This document shows positions 26,334-34,954 of a DNA stretch of 64,000 nt, one piece after another (positions within the stretch are counted from its first letter, which is position 1; each line of letters opens with the position of its first letter). The position numbers were made by a program, and so were the translations under genes. The stretch covers positions 588 through 64,587 of the forward strand of contig DEFE01000004.1 in NCBI GenBank assembly GCA_002350625.1, given 5' to 3'. The notes beneath the pieces are model-generated. The model made no database searches. It had not been told where the DNA came from and saw only the letters and a program-made list of their open reading frames with translations. This stretch comes from Lachnospiraceae bacterium UBA2860 (GTDB lineage: Bacteria > Bacillota > Clostridia > Lachnospirales > Lachnospiraceae).

Positions 26334-26362
26334 TTGCATTGTTTTCCGTATTTATATAGAAT
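26334..26362 (+). promoter_or_regulatory. Rightward promoter of the overlapping divergent pair
   Basis: TTGCAT (26334-26339) and TAGAAT (26357-26362) are separated by 17 bases, with the start expected near 26369. It drives the DUF6020-like gene at 26405. Confidence 0.65.
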
Positions 26363-26379
26363 TAATTATCTTGCATCAA
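26351..26379 (-). promoter_or_regulatory. Leftward promoter of the overlapping divergent pair
   Basis: On the minus strand TTGATG (26374-26379) and TATAAA (26351-26356) are separated by 17 bases, with the start expected near 26344. It drives the MBOAT gene. Its -10 box directly abuts the -10 of the rightward promoter, so the two polymerase sites cannot be occupied together. Confidence 0.65.
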
Positions 26380-26404
26380 TATTCAGATATCTTCCGAGGT
26401 CTCC

Positions 26405-28132
26405 ATGAACAGTCATCATAGATCATATCGTATGCTGATTCTTTGTGCCACTCTGTTTTTATTCTGGGCGGCCGCACTGACGGGCACAGATTCCTACTAC
26501 AACAATTATACTTTATGCGTCGCCGCCGCAGTGTTCTGTCTATCATTCTTTTTCTTCACCGGAAAAGGGAAGAACATAAAGCGCTCCGCATATCTCCCGG
26601 TGTTCTCGGTTCTGTTGTCTCTGATGGCTCTTCTCGCCAATTATCATCTTTTCGAGCCCCTGTCTGAGCACTATCTGAAGGCCATCCTCACCTTCATCGG
26701 AGGCCTCCTCCTTTTCGGAACGATTCTCAGTGCGCTTTCCATGGTTCCTGACGGCGGCCTCTTAAGCGCCGATGCGAAGGGCAGCGCGCCGGGGAAAGTG
26801 TTCCTCATCAGCTTTCTCGTGATTGCGTCCATCGACCTCATCTTCCTGTTCGGAGCCTTTTACCCCGGCTTCCTGACGCTGGACAGCAGTCTTCAGGTCG
26901 GCCAGATCTTTTCTCATGAATATTCCAATCATAACCCGTACTGGCACACTTTTATGATCCGTATCTGTCTGACGCTGGGCTTCCGCCTCTTCCACAGTGC
27001 AAACGCGGGGGTAGCCATTTACAGCGTCTGCCAGATCCTTCTGCTTGGCAGCTGTTTTTCTTTTTCGCTTTCCACACTCGAGCACATACGTGTCAGGCGG
27101 GGTCTCATCTGGACATTTCTTGTCCTTTTTGCCGTCGTTCCTTATAACATTGCCTACAGCGTCACGATGTGGAAGGACATTCCCTTCTCCATTGCCGTCC
27201 TGTTTTTCGTCACGGCCTTATACAGAATTCTGTTAAGACTCGGCCACATGCCGTTTAATTATATCATCCTCTTTTGCTCAACCGCAGGCTTCTGCCTGCT
27301 CAGAAGCAACGGATTTGCGGCCTGCTGCGTATCGTTCCTGATCGGCCTTCTCCTGATCAGGAAGGCGGCCCCGAAAGCTCTGCTGATCATATGCGTGGGG
27401 CTTGTCTGCTCCTTTATTCTCAAGCATCCCGTTCTCAATATGCTCCATGTCACACAGCCGGACACGGCGGAGATGCTCTCGATCCCCGAGCAGCAGATTG
27501 CCAGAGTTATCTCCGAGGGCTGCGAACTGACCGGTGAGCAGAAAGCCTTTCTCGGCAAGATCACAGATCTGGATGCTGTTCCCGGGCAGTATGTTCCCTG
27601 GCTCTCTAATCCCATAAAGACCGGCATCCGCGAGTTCGGCGGCGTGCCGTACCTCTCTCATCACCTCAGGGAGTTCCTCTCAGTGTGGCTTCAGATCGGC
27701 CTCCGTCATCCGGTCCTGTACGGCAAAGCCTGGATCGATCAGACAAAGGGCTACTGGAACAGCGGCTATCCCTACTGGATCTATGCGCTTGAGCTATGGG
27801 AAAACGACTTCGGCATCAGCCTCGAAACCCATGCCCCCGCTGTTAAAGACCAATTTGAGACCTGGTTTCAGACCTTTGAGGAGACTGTCTTTTACCAGCC
27901 CCTGATCAGTGTCGGCCTCATGGTCTGGATCCTGTTCGCGTGCCTGTTCGTATGCCTCTGCCGGAAAAAGACGGCCCTCATCACTTTGCTGGCCCCTTTT
28001 ATCTGCATCATCGGCACGCTGGTCCTGACGACGCCGGTCGCTTATGAATTCCGGTATGCGTATGCGCTGGCGCTGTCACTTCCTTTCCTGATCGGCGTCA
28101 CCTTCGCTTCTTTCGGGGAACAGACCAACTGA
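26405..28132 (+). CDS. DUF6020-like polytopic membrane protein
   Basis: 575 residues with about twelve membrane helices. A motif after the fourth helix, YPGFLTLDSSLQVGQIF (about 152-168) followed by NHNPYWHTFMIR (about 178-189), is typical of the DUF6020/ArnT-like group of membrane glycosyltransferases, in which the Asp sits at the start of an outer loop. A long outer loop near 350-460 contains CELTGEQKAFLGKI. It could transfer a lipid-linked sugar onto the polymer outside the cell, which would fit the lipid-sugar synthase encoded at 23.8 kb. The family function is not established and this is inference. GAGGT precedes the ATG. It forms a two-gene plus-strand unit with the acyltransferase gene that follows. 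Confidence 0.7.
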   Translation: MNSHHRSYRMLILCATLFLFWAAALTGTDSYYNNYTLCVAAAVFCLSFFFFTGKGKNIKRSAYLPVFSVLLSLMALLANYHLFEPLSEHYLKAILTFIGGLLLFGTILSALSMVPDGGLLSADAKGSAPGKVFLISFLVIASIDLIFLFGAFYPGFLTLDSSLQVGQIFSHEYSNHNPYWHTFMIRICLTLGFRLFHSANAGVAIYSVCQILLLGSCFSFSLSTLEHIRVRRGLIWTFLVLFAVVPYNIAYSVTMWKDIPFSIAVLFFVTALYRILLRLGHMPFNYIILFCSTAGFCLLRSNGFAACCVSFLIGLLLIRKAAPKALLIICVGLVCSFILKHPVLNMLHVTQPDTAEMLSIPEQQIARVISEGCELTGEQKAFLGKITDLDAVPGQYVPWLSNPIKTGIREFGGVPYLSHHLREFLSVWLQIGLRHPVLYGKAWIDQTKGYWNSGYPYWIYALELWENDFGISLETHAPAVKDQFETWFQTFEETVFYQPLISVGLMVWILFACLFVCLCRKKTALITLLAPFICIIGTLVLTTPVAYEFRYAYALALSLPFLIGVTFASFGEQTN

Positions 28133-28163
28133 TGTCTTACTATACAGCGCGGGAGAACTCCAT

Positions 28164-29210
28164 ATGAGCGAAAAAAGAAATCACAGCATTGATATTGCAA
28201 GAGGCTTCGCCATCCTGTTCGTCATCCTCGGCCACATGCCGGCCACCCCCGAACTTCTGAAAATATGGATTTTCTCTTTTCACATCCCGCTGTTTTTTAT
28301 TCTGTCCGGAATGGTGACGAACTTCGATAAGCATCCCCGGTTTTCCTCATTCCTGATCTCAAGAATCCGCAGCCTTGTGATCCCCTATTTCTCCTTGAAC
28401 TTTATTCTCCTTCTGGTCTCTTCCGTCCGCGATCTTCTTAAAGCACGCGCGCTGCCGCCGTCGGAGGTCTATGCAAATGCGCTGATCGGGATCTTTATCG
28501 CTTATCGCCGGACGCTTCTTTATTACTCGCTCTGGTTTGTCTGCTCACTGTTCCTGTCCGAACTGGCAGTTTTCTTTATCGTGAAAAAGCTCCGGTCAGC
28601 CCGTCTCTTATGCCTCGTGTCAATCGCTGCCATTTTCCTGCAGTTCTTTGTGTTCGACTATTTAAAAATCGACGGATCACCCTGGAGTATCGATACGGTC
28701 CCCGCCGGCGCAGCCTTCTTATGCGTCGGGCAGATCCTTCGGCAAAACGCCGCGCACCTGAAAAAAATATGCAGCATCAGATGGCTTCTGCCGGCGTGTG
28801 CCGTGAGCGGTCTTGCGGCAGGCATCAATTTCCATCACCACGCCCTGACGGATCTGTGTATGTGCAACATCGGAAACCCGGTTTACTACTTCATCGCAGC
28901 GATCAGCGGTTCCTGGGTCATCCTGATTATTTCGGATCTGCTCGGCCGGCATCCCGTTTTAGAATACCTCGGCTGCCGCTCGATCGTGATCTATGCCTTC
29001 CAGAATGCCTTCGGCATCCCGGTATCCGAAGATCTGGCCGCTTTTCTATCCGCGCATCACAGGCTTTTTGGCGACCCTGTCGTGATCTGGCTCATCGAAG
29101 CGATCACCGCCACTGCGGTCTGCGCGGTCATCGCCGCGCTGATCTGCCGTTTTCTGCCATGGGCCGTCGGCCGGAAAGCGCGGCCGGACGCAGCTGTCCG
29201 GACATACTGA
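28164..29210 (+). CDS. Acyltransferase family 3 membrane protein (OafA/WecH-like)
   Basis: 348 residues with about ten membrane helices. It opens with HSIDIARGFAILFVILGHM, the signature of acyltransferase-3 proteins with the catalytic His at the end of helix 1, then FSFHIPLFFILSG and a basic loop SRIRSLVIPYF. These enzymes add acetyl or other acyl groups to surface sugars, using cytoplasmic donor. A GGGAGAAC ribosome binding site lies 31 bases after the DUF6020-like gene. Its stop is directly followed by the stop codon of the converging SGNH gene, with no terminator between them. The acceptor is probably the polymer made by this locus. Confidence 0.88.
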   Translation: MSEKRNHSIDIARGFAILFVILGHMPATPELLKIWIFSFHIPLFFILSGMVTNFDKHPRFSSFLISRIRSLVIPYFSLNFILLLVSSVRDLLKARALPPSEVYANALIGIFIAYRRTLLYYSLWFVCSLFLSELAVFFIVKKLRSARLLCLVSIAAIFLQFFVFDYLKIDGSPWSIDTVPAGAAFLCVGQILRQNAAHLKKICSIRWLLPACAVSGLAAGINFHHHALTDLCMCNIGNPVYYFIAAISGSWVILIISDLLGRHPVLEYLGCRSIVIYAFQNAFGIPVSEDLAAFLSAHHRLFGDPVVIWLIEAITATAVCAVIAALICRFLPWAVGRKARPDAAVRTY

Positions 29211-31121
29211 CTAGATCGCATACAGCTCATGATAGAGATTATATAGCGTGTGCTCATACTTCTTGATGGTACTGTCCGCCAGATCCGTATTTCTGTCTCC
29301 CCTTGGCTTCGTGTCCGCATCCTGTTTATAGAAACAGATTCTGTCGATGACCATCTGTGTCCTGTTGTCATAGACAACGATATTAAGGCCAAGGCCGTTT
29401 GGCGAATACTCCTCGTCATTGATTTTTATGGAGGCATTCGGGTTCCTGTCATTCACCGGCGACGCGCCGACGCTGCTAAGAACCGCTTCGTTCTCCTCAT
29501 CCAGCTGCACGGAGACTTTCGCCGGGAGTGTTCCATGGGCCTCATAGACACTTTTCCCGTCCCTGATGACGCCGATAAAGGCCTCCTCTCCCAGAGCCTC
29601 CATGTCATTAGTCCCTATGCCCGCCTCCAAGAGATACTTCTGTTCCTTTTCCGTAAACCGTCCTCCCATCAGGCCTCTCACGGAAAACAGTATCGTCTTG
29701 CCGTTAGCGTTCTCCTTCAGCCGCTTCATATACTTTTTCCAGTCTGTCTCGTACTGGATCTGCGCCGCCTGATCGATCTTCTCGTACATGGGCAGGGACT
29801 GGTTATAGTATTTGTCAGAACCTCCTTTGATGCCCATCACGGTTTCCAGATACAGGCCGAGAAACGCCGTTACTTTTCTCGCCCCGTAGTAATTCAGATG
29901 CATCCCGTTATCGCGAAAATCGGTGTTTGTGTTGATGCCGACCTCATAATTGTAGACAAGGTCACAGTACTCTATGCCCGCCGCGTCTGCGATCGCCCTG
30001 ACGCTTTCCGACCGGGCCCTCGTCCAGGAGCTCTCGTAATCTCTGCTGTTGCTGATGACCGGAATCTTCACCAGGAGGAGCTTTGCGCCGTTCCGTTCAC
30101 ACAGATCACGGATCTTATAAAGCCACGTGAGCTGTTCTTCGTCCGGTTCGTCTCTGTACTTGTCTTTTTCAATCAGATGGATCGCCGGTTCCCCGTTAAT
30201 CAGCCTGTACTCCGCTGCAGAGCGCTGGCTTAAAATATCATCCAGCGCCTGATTGACGGACTCCTTCGTTCCCCACACATGGCCTTTTCTCGTACTGAAA
30301 ACGAAGCCTTTGCCGTAAGCGGCATACTGGCCTTTTGTCACAAGATCATTTGTATTCATCTGATCCCATCGGCCGTGATACTGATAAAGCGGCAAAAGCG
30401 CTCCAAGTTCAAGTGAGAAAAACGAATTAGCTGACCGGGTAAAGCTCAAAGCGTCATTTGCGGGAATTGTCTCTTCGTCCTCTGCCTCTTGCAATTCCGG
30501 CTGATCAGCTGCCGAGCCGACAACCTCTGCCTCCTTGGCTTCATCTGCCTTTCCTTCTTCATCGGACGCTTCTGTTTCATCTGTCTCCGAAAGCAGCACG
30601 TTCTCTCCGGATGCCAGAATTTTCCGGCCCTTCTCCTCTTCCGCCGCTTCCTTCTTTTTCTGATTCTCAATATATTCGGAGGCATACTCTCTGGCGGCAT
30701 TTAATTTGTCCATCCCAAAGGGCATGAACGTGTCAAGGACGCGTCTCCAGGGGCCGTCCAGATAATAGTTTAAATACAGCGCCGACGCATCCAGCACGAC
30801 AACCCTCGGATGCTGTGTGGCGAACATGCCCTCCAGCTGATAGTAAATCGGCGAAATGCGGTGGGCTGACAGCGAGAGATTATAGGACACGATATGGCGG
30901 TCCTTGTAAAGCTTCATCGGAATCACGCCGTAGAGGACATGGCTCGTGCCGGTAAAAACCACATCGACCGTGTCCTCTGCCATTTTCGAAAACTCAGTGC
31001 TTTTGCCGCCGTGATCTTCCACATCGCTCGGATAATACCATTTTGGCTGTATGATCTTCTGCGTCAGGAAGAGGAGCGCACATAAGCCTGCAATAAAGAT
31101 AATCCCTTTTATTTTATTCAT
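29211..31121 (-). CDS. Membrane-anchored SGNH-like protein with C-terminal GG/ILEI-type domain
   Basis: 636 residues from ATG 31121 (an in-frame GTG lies 6 bases upstream). One N-terminal membrane helix (about 5-22) is followed by an AlgX/AlgJ-like SGNH region: VVFTGTSHVLYGV near 55 as block I, VVVLDASALYL, KLLLVKIPV and NGMHLNYYGA near 405 carrying the late His. An acidic, low-complexity insert (about 155-230, runs of Glu, Ala and Lys) interrupts it. Residues about 475-600 fit the GG/ILEI fold: ILFSVRGLMGGRFTE, then IKINDEEYSPNGLGLNIVVY and DRICFY. It is probably the extracellular acyl-transfer partner of the MBOAT protein. What the GG domain binds is unknown; a glycan is a reasonable guess. 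Confidence 0.78.
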   Translation of the reverse strand: MNKIKGIIFIAGLCALLFLTQKIIQPKWYYPSDVEDHGGKSTEFSKMAEDTVDVVFTGTSHVLYGVIPMKLYKDRHIVSYNLSLSAHRISPIYYQLEGMFATQHPRVVVLDASALYLNYYLDGPWRRVLDTFMPFGMDKLNAAREYASEYIENQKKKEAAEEEKGRKILASGENVLLSETDETEASDEEGKADEAKEAEVVGSAADQPELQEAEDEETIPANDALSFTRSANSFFSLELGALLPLYQYHGRWDQMNTNDLVTKGQYAAYGKGFVFSTRKGHVWGTKESVNQALDDILSQRSAAEYRLINGEPAIHLIEKDKYRDEPDEEQLTWLYKIRDLCERNGAKLLLVKIPVISNSRDYESSWTRARSESVRAIADAAGIEYCDLVYNYEVGINTNTDFRDNGMHLNYYGARKVTAFLGLYLETVMGIKGGSDKYYNQSLPMYEKIDQAAQIQYETDWKKYMKRLKENANGKTILFSVRGLMGGRFTEKEQKYLLEAGIGTNDMEALGEEAFIGVIRDGKSVYEAHGTLPAKVSVQLDEENEAVLSSVGASPVNDRNPNASIKINDEEYSPNGLGLNIVVYDNRTQMVIDRICFYKQDADTKPRGDRNTDLADSTIKKYEHTLYNLYHELYAI

Positions 31122-31130
31122 AGCCACCTG

Positions 31131-32273
31131 TCACGACATTCCTGTCCCCGGCTGCGCGGACCACAGCCGGCTCATGTGTCTTTTGCCTGTCTCAACGAGT
31201 TCACCAAGCAGTACGCCGATGATAAAGACCACAGCCGTTCTCATCAGTACGTACATCACGCACCCGACCGCAGAGGACAGTAAATGATAATGCCAGGTTC
31301 CTCTGAGGACCAGGTATTCCAGCGGATCATGAAAAATATACACATAGAAAAGGTTTCGGATCGTCAGATTCCACGCCCTCACCCGGCTTGCTTTTGTAAA
31401 TACTCTTGCACAGAGATCTGCCAGAAGAAAAGTAAAAACCGAACCGGCGATAATTGTAAAAAACTTGTTCAGGATGGCCGGATCAACTTTGTCGTTCACA
31501 TATTCCAGTCCGAAGACTGCGATGAACGCAAGCACGGTTGCCCGCGTGCTCCATCGCTTATGCGCCCGCCGCTCCAGTTCAAACTGATACCCGAGGGCAA
31601 AGTAAAAAATATACGAGAGCCCGGCCTTCAGGTCCAGGACATCAAAGGGCAGGAAGGACGGGCCTGCAAGCTGGATGACGCCGCAGCACAAAAGAAGCAG
31701 ATAGCCGCTTTTAATTCCTGCCCTCTGAAAACATTTGTACAGGATGCAAAAAACGAGCATGCACCAGAAAAGCGTGGGGAGAAACCACAGATGTCCGGCA
31801 TCTTCCCCGTTCAAAAATCCGCACATTCCCTCAAAAACCGTCCGGTTATCATAAAACCCGCCCAGTCTTTTCACCGGAAACATGTACAGCCATCCCCACA
31901 CAAAATAGGGGACCAGGAGCCTTTTCACCTTTGATTTAAAAAACTTGTCAAAAGGCGCGACCGGCTTCAGGGCCAGAACCGCCCCTGACAGAATAAAAAA
32001 CAGAGGCATGTGAAACCCGTATACCCAGACAGACAGCCACCGGAGCCACGAAAGGATCTGCGAATTGTAAACGGGATGCAGCTGTGCCGGCAGTTCGTAT
32101 GCGATACCGCCGTGGGCTTCTCTGATCCCGAGGTATGCGCTGTGACCGATCACGACAAATATCGTCGCGATCAGTCTCAGCCAGTCATAAACATCGACCC
32201 GCCCGCTTTTCTCCCGCGCCGCAGCCGGTTTAGTTTTTTCAGAAAGCCCAGCTTTAAGCATGTTGTCATTCAT
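31131..32273 (-). CDS. Acyltransferase family 3 membrane protein
   Basis: 380 residues, about ten membrane helices, ATG after GAGGTGG. The diagnostic start is VDVYDWLRLIATIFVVIGHSAYLG (about 26-49) with the catalytic His near 44, then VYGFHMPLFFILSGAVLAL and LLVPYFVWGWLYMFP. GHLWFLPTLFWCM near 160 is typical of sugar O-acetyltransferases of this family. It lies 10 bases upstream of the SGNH gene in the same transcript. A second acyltransferase-3 gene is encoded on the other strand nearby, so at least two different acylations of the polymer are likely. Confidence 0.88.
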   Translation of the reverse strand: MNDNMLKAGLSEKTKPAAAREKSGRVDVYDWLRLIATIFVVIGHSAYLGIREAHGGIAYELPAQLHPVYNSQILSWLRWLSVWVYGFHMPLFFILSGAVLALKPVAPFDKFFKSKVKRLLVPYFVWGWLYMFPVKRLGGFYDNRTVFEGMCGFLNGEDAGHLWFLPTLFWCMLVFCILYKCFQRAGIKSGYLLLLCCGVIQLAGPSFLPFDVLDLKAGLSYIFYFALGYQFELERRAHKRWSTRATVLAFIAVFGLEYVNDKVDPAILNKFFTIIAGSVFTFLLADLCARVFTKASRVRAWNLTIRNLFYVYIFHDPLEYLVLRGTWHYHLLSSAVGCVMYVLMRTAVVFIIGVLLGELVETGKRHMSRLWSAQPGTGMS

Positions 32274-32301
32274 CCGAAAACCACCTCAGCCCATCTCACG
32301 G

Positions 32302-32322
32302 CATAGCTTCCATAAAGCTATG
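32302..32322. other. Small hairpin between the Wzz-like and acyltransferase genes
   Basis: CATAGCTT (32302-32309) pairs perfectly with AAGCTATG (32315-32322) around a 5-base loop, directly after the stop of the Wzz-like gene. There is no T-run, so it is more likely an RNA processing or stability element than a terminator. Confidence 0.4.
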
Positions 32323-33774
32323 TCACGCACCGCACAGAATATATCCGAGGATCTGCTCCCCGAGGAGACTTGTCACCTCTGTATATTTCCGGATATCCGT
32401 ATACGCCGCGCTGCCTGCGCTGACAAGGAGAATCAGTGGTGCGCAGGTCCCTTCCGCACCAGCCCCCGTCCCGGAAGCCTCTTTAAGGCTTCGCTTACTG
32501 ACGGCAACGCCCGCTGTGCCGCCCCACGCCTCAAGGCCTGCGGCCGCCTCATTCATGGCGGGGGTTGCCTCTCCGGCCATGACCAGCACCACGTTCTTAT
32601 CTTTTCTCGTTTTGAGCACATCCTCCGTGAGGCGCAGTGCATCTTCCCTGCTGCCGTGTTCTTTATACAGGCCGCGGTAGAACAGCCTGCTTCGCACAAA
32701 TGCATCCAGAACGTTCTTCGCGTGATAATCCCGGTATTCGCCCAGGCAGAAAATCCCCGGCAGCTCCTTTGACGAGTTGACCTTCGCCTTGACGATGACG
32801 ATCAGAATCGCAGCGCACAGGTACAGGAATACGGCCAGAAGCGCGCCGGCCGCGAAAGCGCCTTTCCCGTAGCTTCTCACGGTACCCGTCGAAGCGGTTG
32901 TCAGCTCTTCCTCTGTGATTTCTCCCATCATCTTGTCATAGAGCATGCGCTGTCTTGACGTAAATACGTCCTTGACGGCTTTCAGCTGTGCTTTTGTATT
33001 GTACAGCTCATACTGCAGCTCCCTGCGCCGGTTGGCCGGGTTCTGATCGAGTCGCGTCCTGACCTCGCTCTGATCAAAGGAGACCGTGTGCTCTCCGATC
33101 TGTCCGGACAGCTTCACACTGTAATCCGTAATCGCTTTCTTTATCTTTTCATGCATGGCCTCGGCGTCTTCCGCAGCCGGGATCATCACGATCATGGACA
33201 TCACAGTGGATTCTCCGGGTTCTTCGTCCTGTCCCGAGATCATGAGATCCCACGCAACCATATCGCCGGCATAGGCCAGATCCTCTTCCGAAAAGGATGC
33301 TCCGGCAACCTCTTTAAGGAAATCGTTAGAGAGAAGATAGGAGCTGTAGTATCGTTTGAGGAATGTTCCTTCCAGTCCCGCTCCCTGCAGGCGCAGTAAA
33401 TTATATGAATACTTCTGGGAGCTCACGCCTTCCTGGAGCCAGGGCGACTTGACCAGATAATCGGTGCGCGCATTGATCAGCTTGCTTTGCTGCACGGCAA
33501 GCAGAACCGCGTTCAGCTCCTCCTCCGTTAGTCCTGCCCTGAGGCTCTCTTCCGTCGACAGCGCCTCTGCCTGTGCCTGCTCGGCCGCGGCGCGCTGCTG
33601 CTCCGCCTGCTGAGTGGCCTTGCGCGCTTCCCTCTGCTGAAAAACCAGGAAGACCAGCGCGCCGGCGATCGCCGCGAAGAGCAGGATCGCTCTCCACTCG
33701 ATGATGAGCCTCTTGATCAGGTCAAAGATGTCAACCGATGCGCTCTCCCGCATCCTGTCTCCGCTTCTTTCCAT
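32323..33774 (-). CDS. Wzz-like chain-length regulator with degenerate tyrosine-kinase-like tail
   Basis: 483 residues, ATG after AAAGGAG. It has the layout of a polysaccharide co-polymerase: cytoplasmic start (VDIFDLIKRLIIEWRAILL), membrane helix about 28-46, a long extracytoplasmic helical region with an Ala/Gln/Glu-rich coiled coil (about 48-80), and a second helix about 300-325. The C-terminal 150 residues (KNVVLVMAGEATPAMNEAAAGLEAWGG) align in position with a CpsD-type BY-kinase. The P-loop Gly-Lys-Ser/Thr is absent and there is no Tyr cluster, so it should not bind ATP as a kinase. No separate kinase gene is in the window. It probably sets polymer length with the EpsG-type polymerase encoded next to it. 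Confidence 0.8.
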   Translation of the reverse strand: MERSGDRMRESASVDIFDLIKRLIIEWRAILLFAAIAGALVFLVFQQREARKATQQAEQQRAAAEQAQAEALSTEESLRAGLTEEELNAVLLAVQQSKLINARTDYLVKSPWLQEGVSSQKYSYNLLRLQGAGLEGTFLKRYYSSYLLSNDFLKEVAGASFSEEDLAYAGDMVAWDLMISGQDEEPGESTVMSMIVMIPAAEDAEAMHEKIKKAITDYSVKLSGQIGEHTVSFDQSEVRTRLDQNPANRRRELQYELYNTKAQLKAVKDVFTSRQRMLYDKMMGEITEEELTTASTGTVRSYGKGAFAAGALLAVFLYLCAAILIVIVKAKVNSSKELPGIFCLGEYRDYHAKNVLDAFVRSRLFYRGLYKEHGSREDALRLTEDVLKTRKDKNVVLVMAGEATPAMNEAAAGLEAWGGTAGVAVSKRSLKEASGTGAGAEGTCAPLILLVSAGSAAYTDIRKYTEVTSLLGEQILGYILCGA

Positions 33775-33789
33775 CTCTTGCTCCTTTCT

Positions 33790-34890
33790 TTAAAACACCG
33801 CGTTATTGCGAAACATATTCAAAAACACCGACTCGAAGAAGTTTGTTCCTCCTCTGTTGATCCCCAGAAACAGGGCGGCGTAAAAATTCAGCAGAACGAG
33901 CCCTGCCATAAGGATCCACATCAGCGTCCGCGTCTTTTTATCCGTAAGCGAGATTTTCCGGCTGATATAGATCAGGCCGGTGAGAAGGCCCGGCCTCGTC
34001 AGCCGCTCATAGGAGCTGCCCAGCACCGCCTCAAAGATCGTGAACAGCAAAGAGTACAGCGTCAGAAGCAGCAGCCCGTCGTCAACTTGAGCTGCGGTTC
34101 CGGATTCATCAAAGCGCACATCCTCTCTCCAGGGGAGATGCTTTGCAATCAGGCACAGGAAGAGAAGGCCGCCCCTGATCATGACGAGACGGATCACGCG
34201 GGTCATGGAGGCCACCTCTAAAGAGCCGAGCCATGCATTCGCCTTGTCCATGCCGATGAAAGCGCCGAGAAGATCCGGGATATGCGGCAGCGCCGCACAG
34301 CCGGCGAGCATGGCGGCTGGAATCAGACAGTAGAGGATAAACCCGGCTCTCTTCTCATCGAGAAAGAGCACGATAAAAATCATATACAGCGCCGCGGAAT
34401 AGTGAATGCCGGTCGCAAGGCCCACAAGCAGCACAAAGCCGGCAATATACAGCAGTTTTTTATTCGTTTTGTACTTCAGAATCAGGCACAGCGCGACGAG
34501 CACGATCGACGAGGCCAGGAAAAAGCGGATCTGCACCGTGTCCAGGCAGAACGGAAAGACCAGGTACAGAAAGAAGACCGCCGCCGGATAAGGGGAATAT
34601 TTGATGATGATCACGGAAAGCAGGATCAGACAGACCGCCGCGTAGACGCACAGGAAGGACTGATAGCGAAAACCCAGCTTTCTGAAGACTTTCAGGATAA
34701 ACAGAAAGACCGGTTCCGTAATCGCTCCGCCGGCTCCCTCAAAGCGCCCTTTGTAATTCGCATAATCCAGGTTGTTCGTATTGAATCCGAACAGGATCCA
34801 GGCATACACGCCCGCAAGAAGGTAAGCCAGCTTGCTTTCCTTCTTCGTAAAGCATATGCCTCCGGTTATGAGTCCCGCAATATATCCCAT
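33790..34890 (-). CDS. EpsG-family membrane protein, probable polysaccharide polymerase
   Basis: 366 residues from ATG 34890 (TTGAGGATAGCG upstream); a longer open frame upstream has no initiation signal. About ten to eleven membrane helices. EpsG-like features include FGFNTNNLDYANYKGRFEG near 37-55, EPVFLFILKVFRKLGF near 60-75 and a central PFCLDTVQIRFFLASSIVLVAL near 115-136. EpsG proteins take the place of Wzy in many Gram-positive clusters and join repeat units outside the membrane. Position between the flippase and Wzz-like genes supports this. I am confident of the family type, less so of the reaction. Confidence 0.8.
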   Translation of the reverse strand: MGYIAGLITGGICFTKKESKLAYLLAGVYAWILFGFNTNNLDYANYKGRFEGAGGAITEPVFLFILKVFRKLGFRYQSFLCVYAAVCLILLSVIIIKYSPYPAAVFFLYLVFPFCLDTVQIRFFLASSIVLVALCLILKYKTNKKLLYIAGFVLLVGLATGIHYSAALYMIFIVLFLDEKRAGFILYCLIPAAMLAGCAALPHIPDLLGAFIGMDKANAWLGSLEVASMTRVIRLVMIRGGLLFLCLIAKHLPWREDVRFDESGTAAQVDDGLLLLTLYSLLFTIFEAVLGSSYERLTRPGLLTGLIYISRKISLTDKKTRTLMWILMAGLVLLNFYAALFLGINRGGTNFFESVFLNMFRNNAVF

Positions 34891-34954
34891 CGCTATCCTC
34901 AAGATGATCCTTTTCCTTAAAACGTGAAGCGCGAGGCCTCCATGATTTCCCGTT

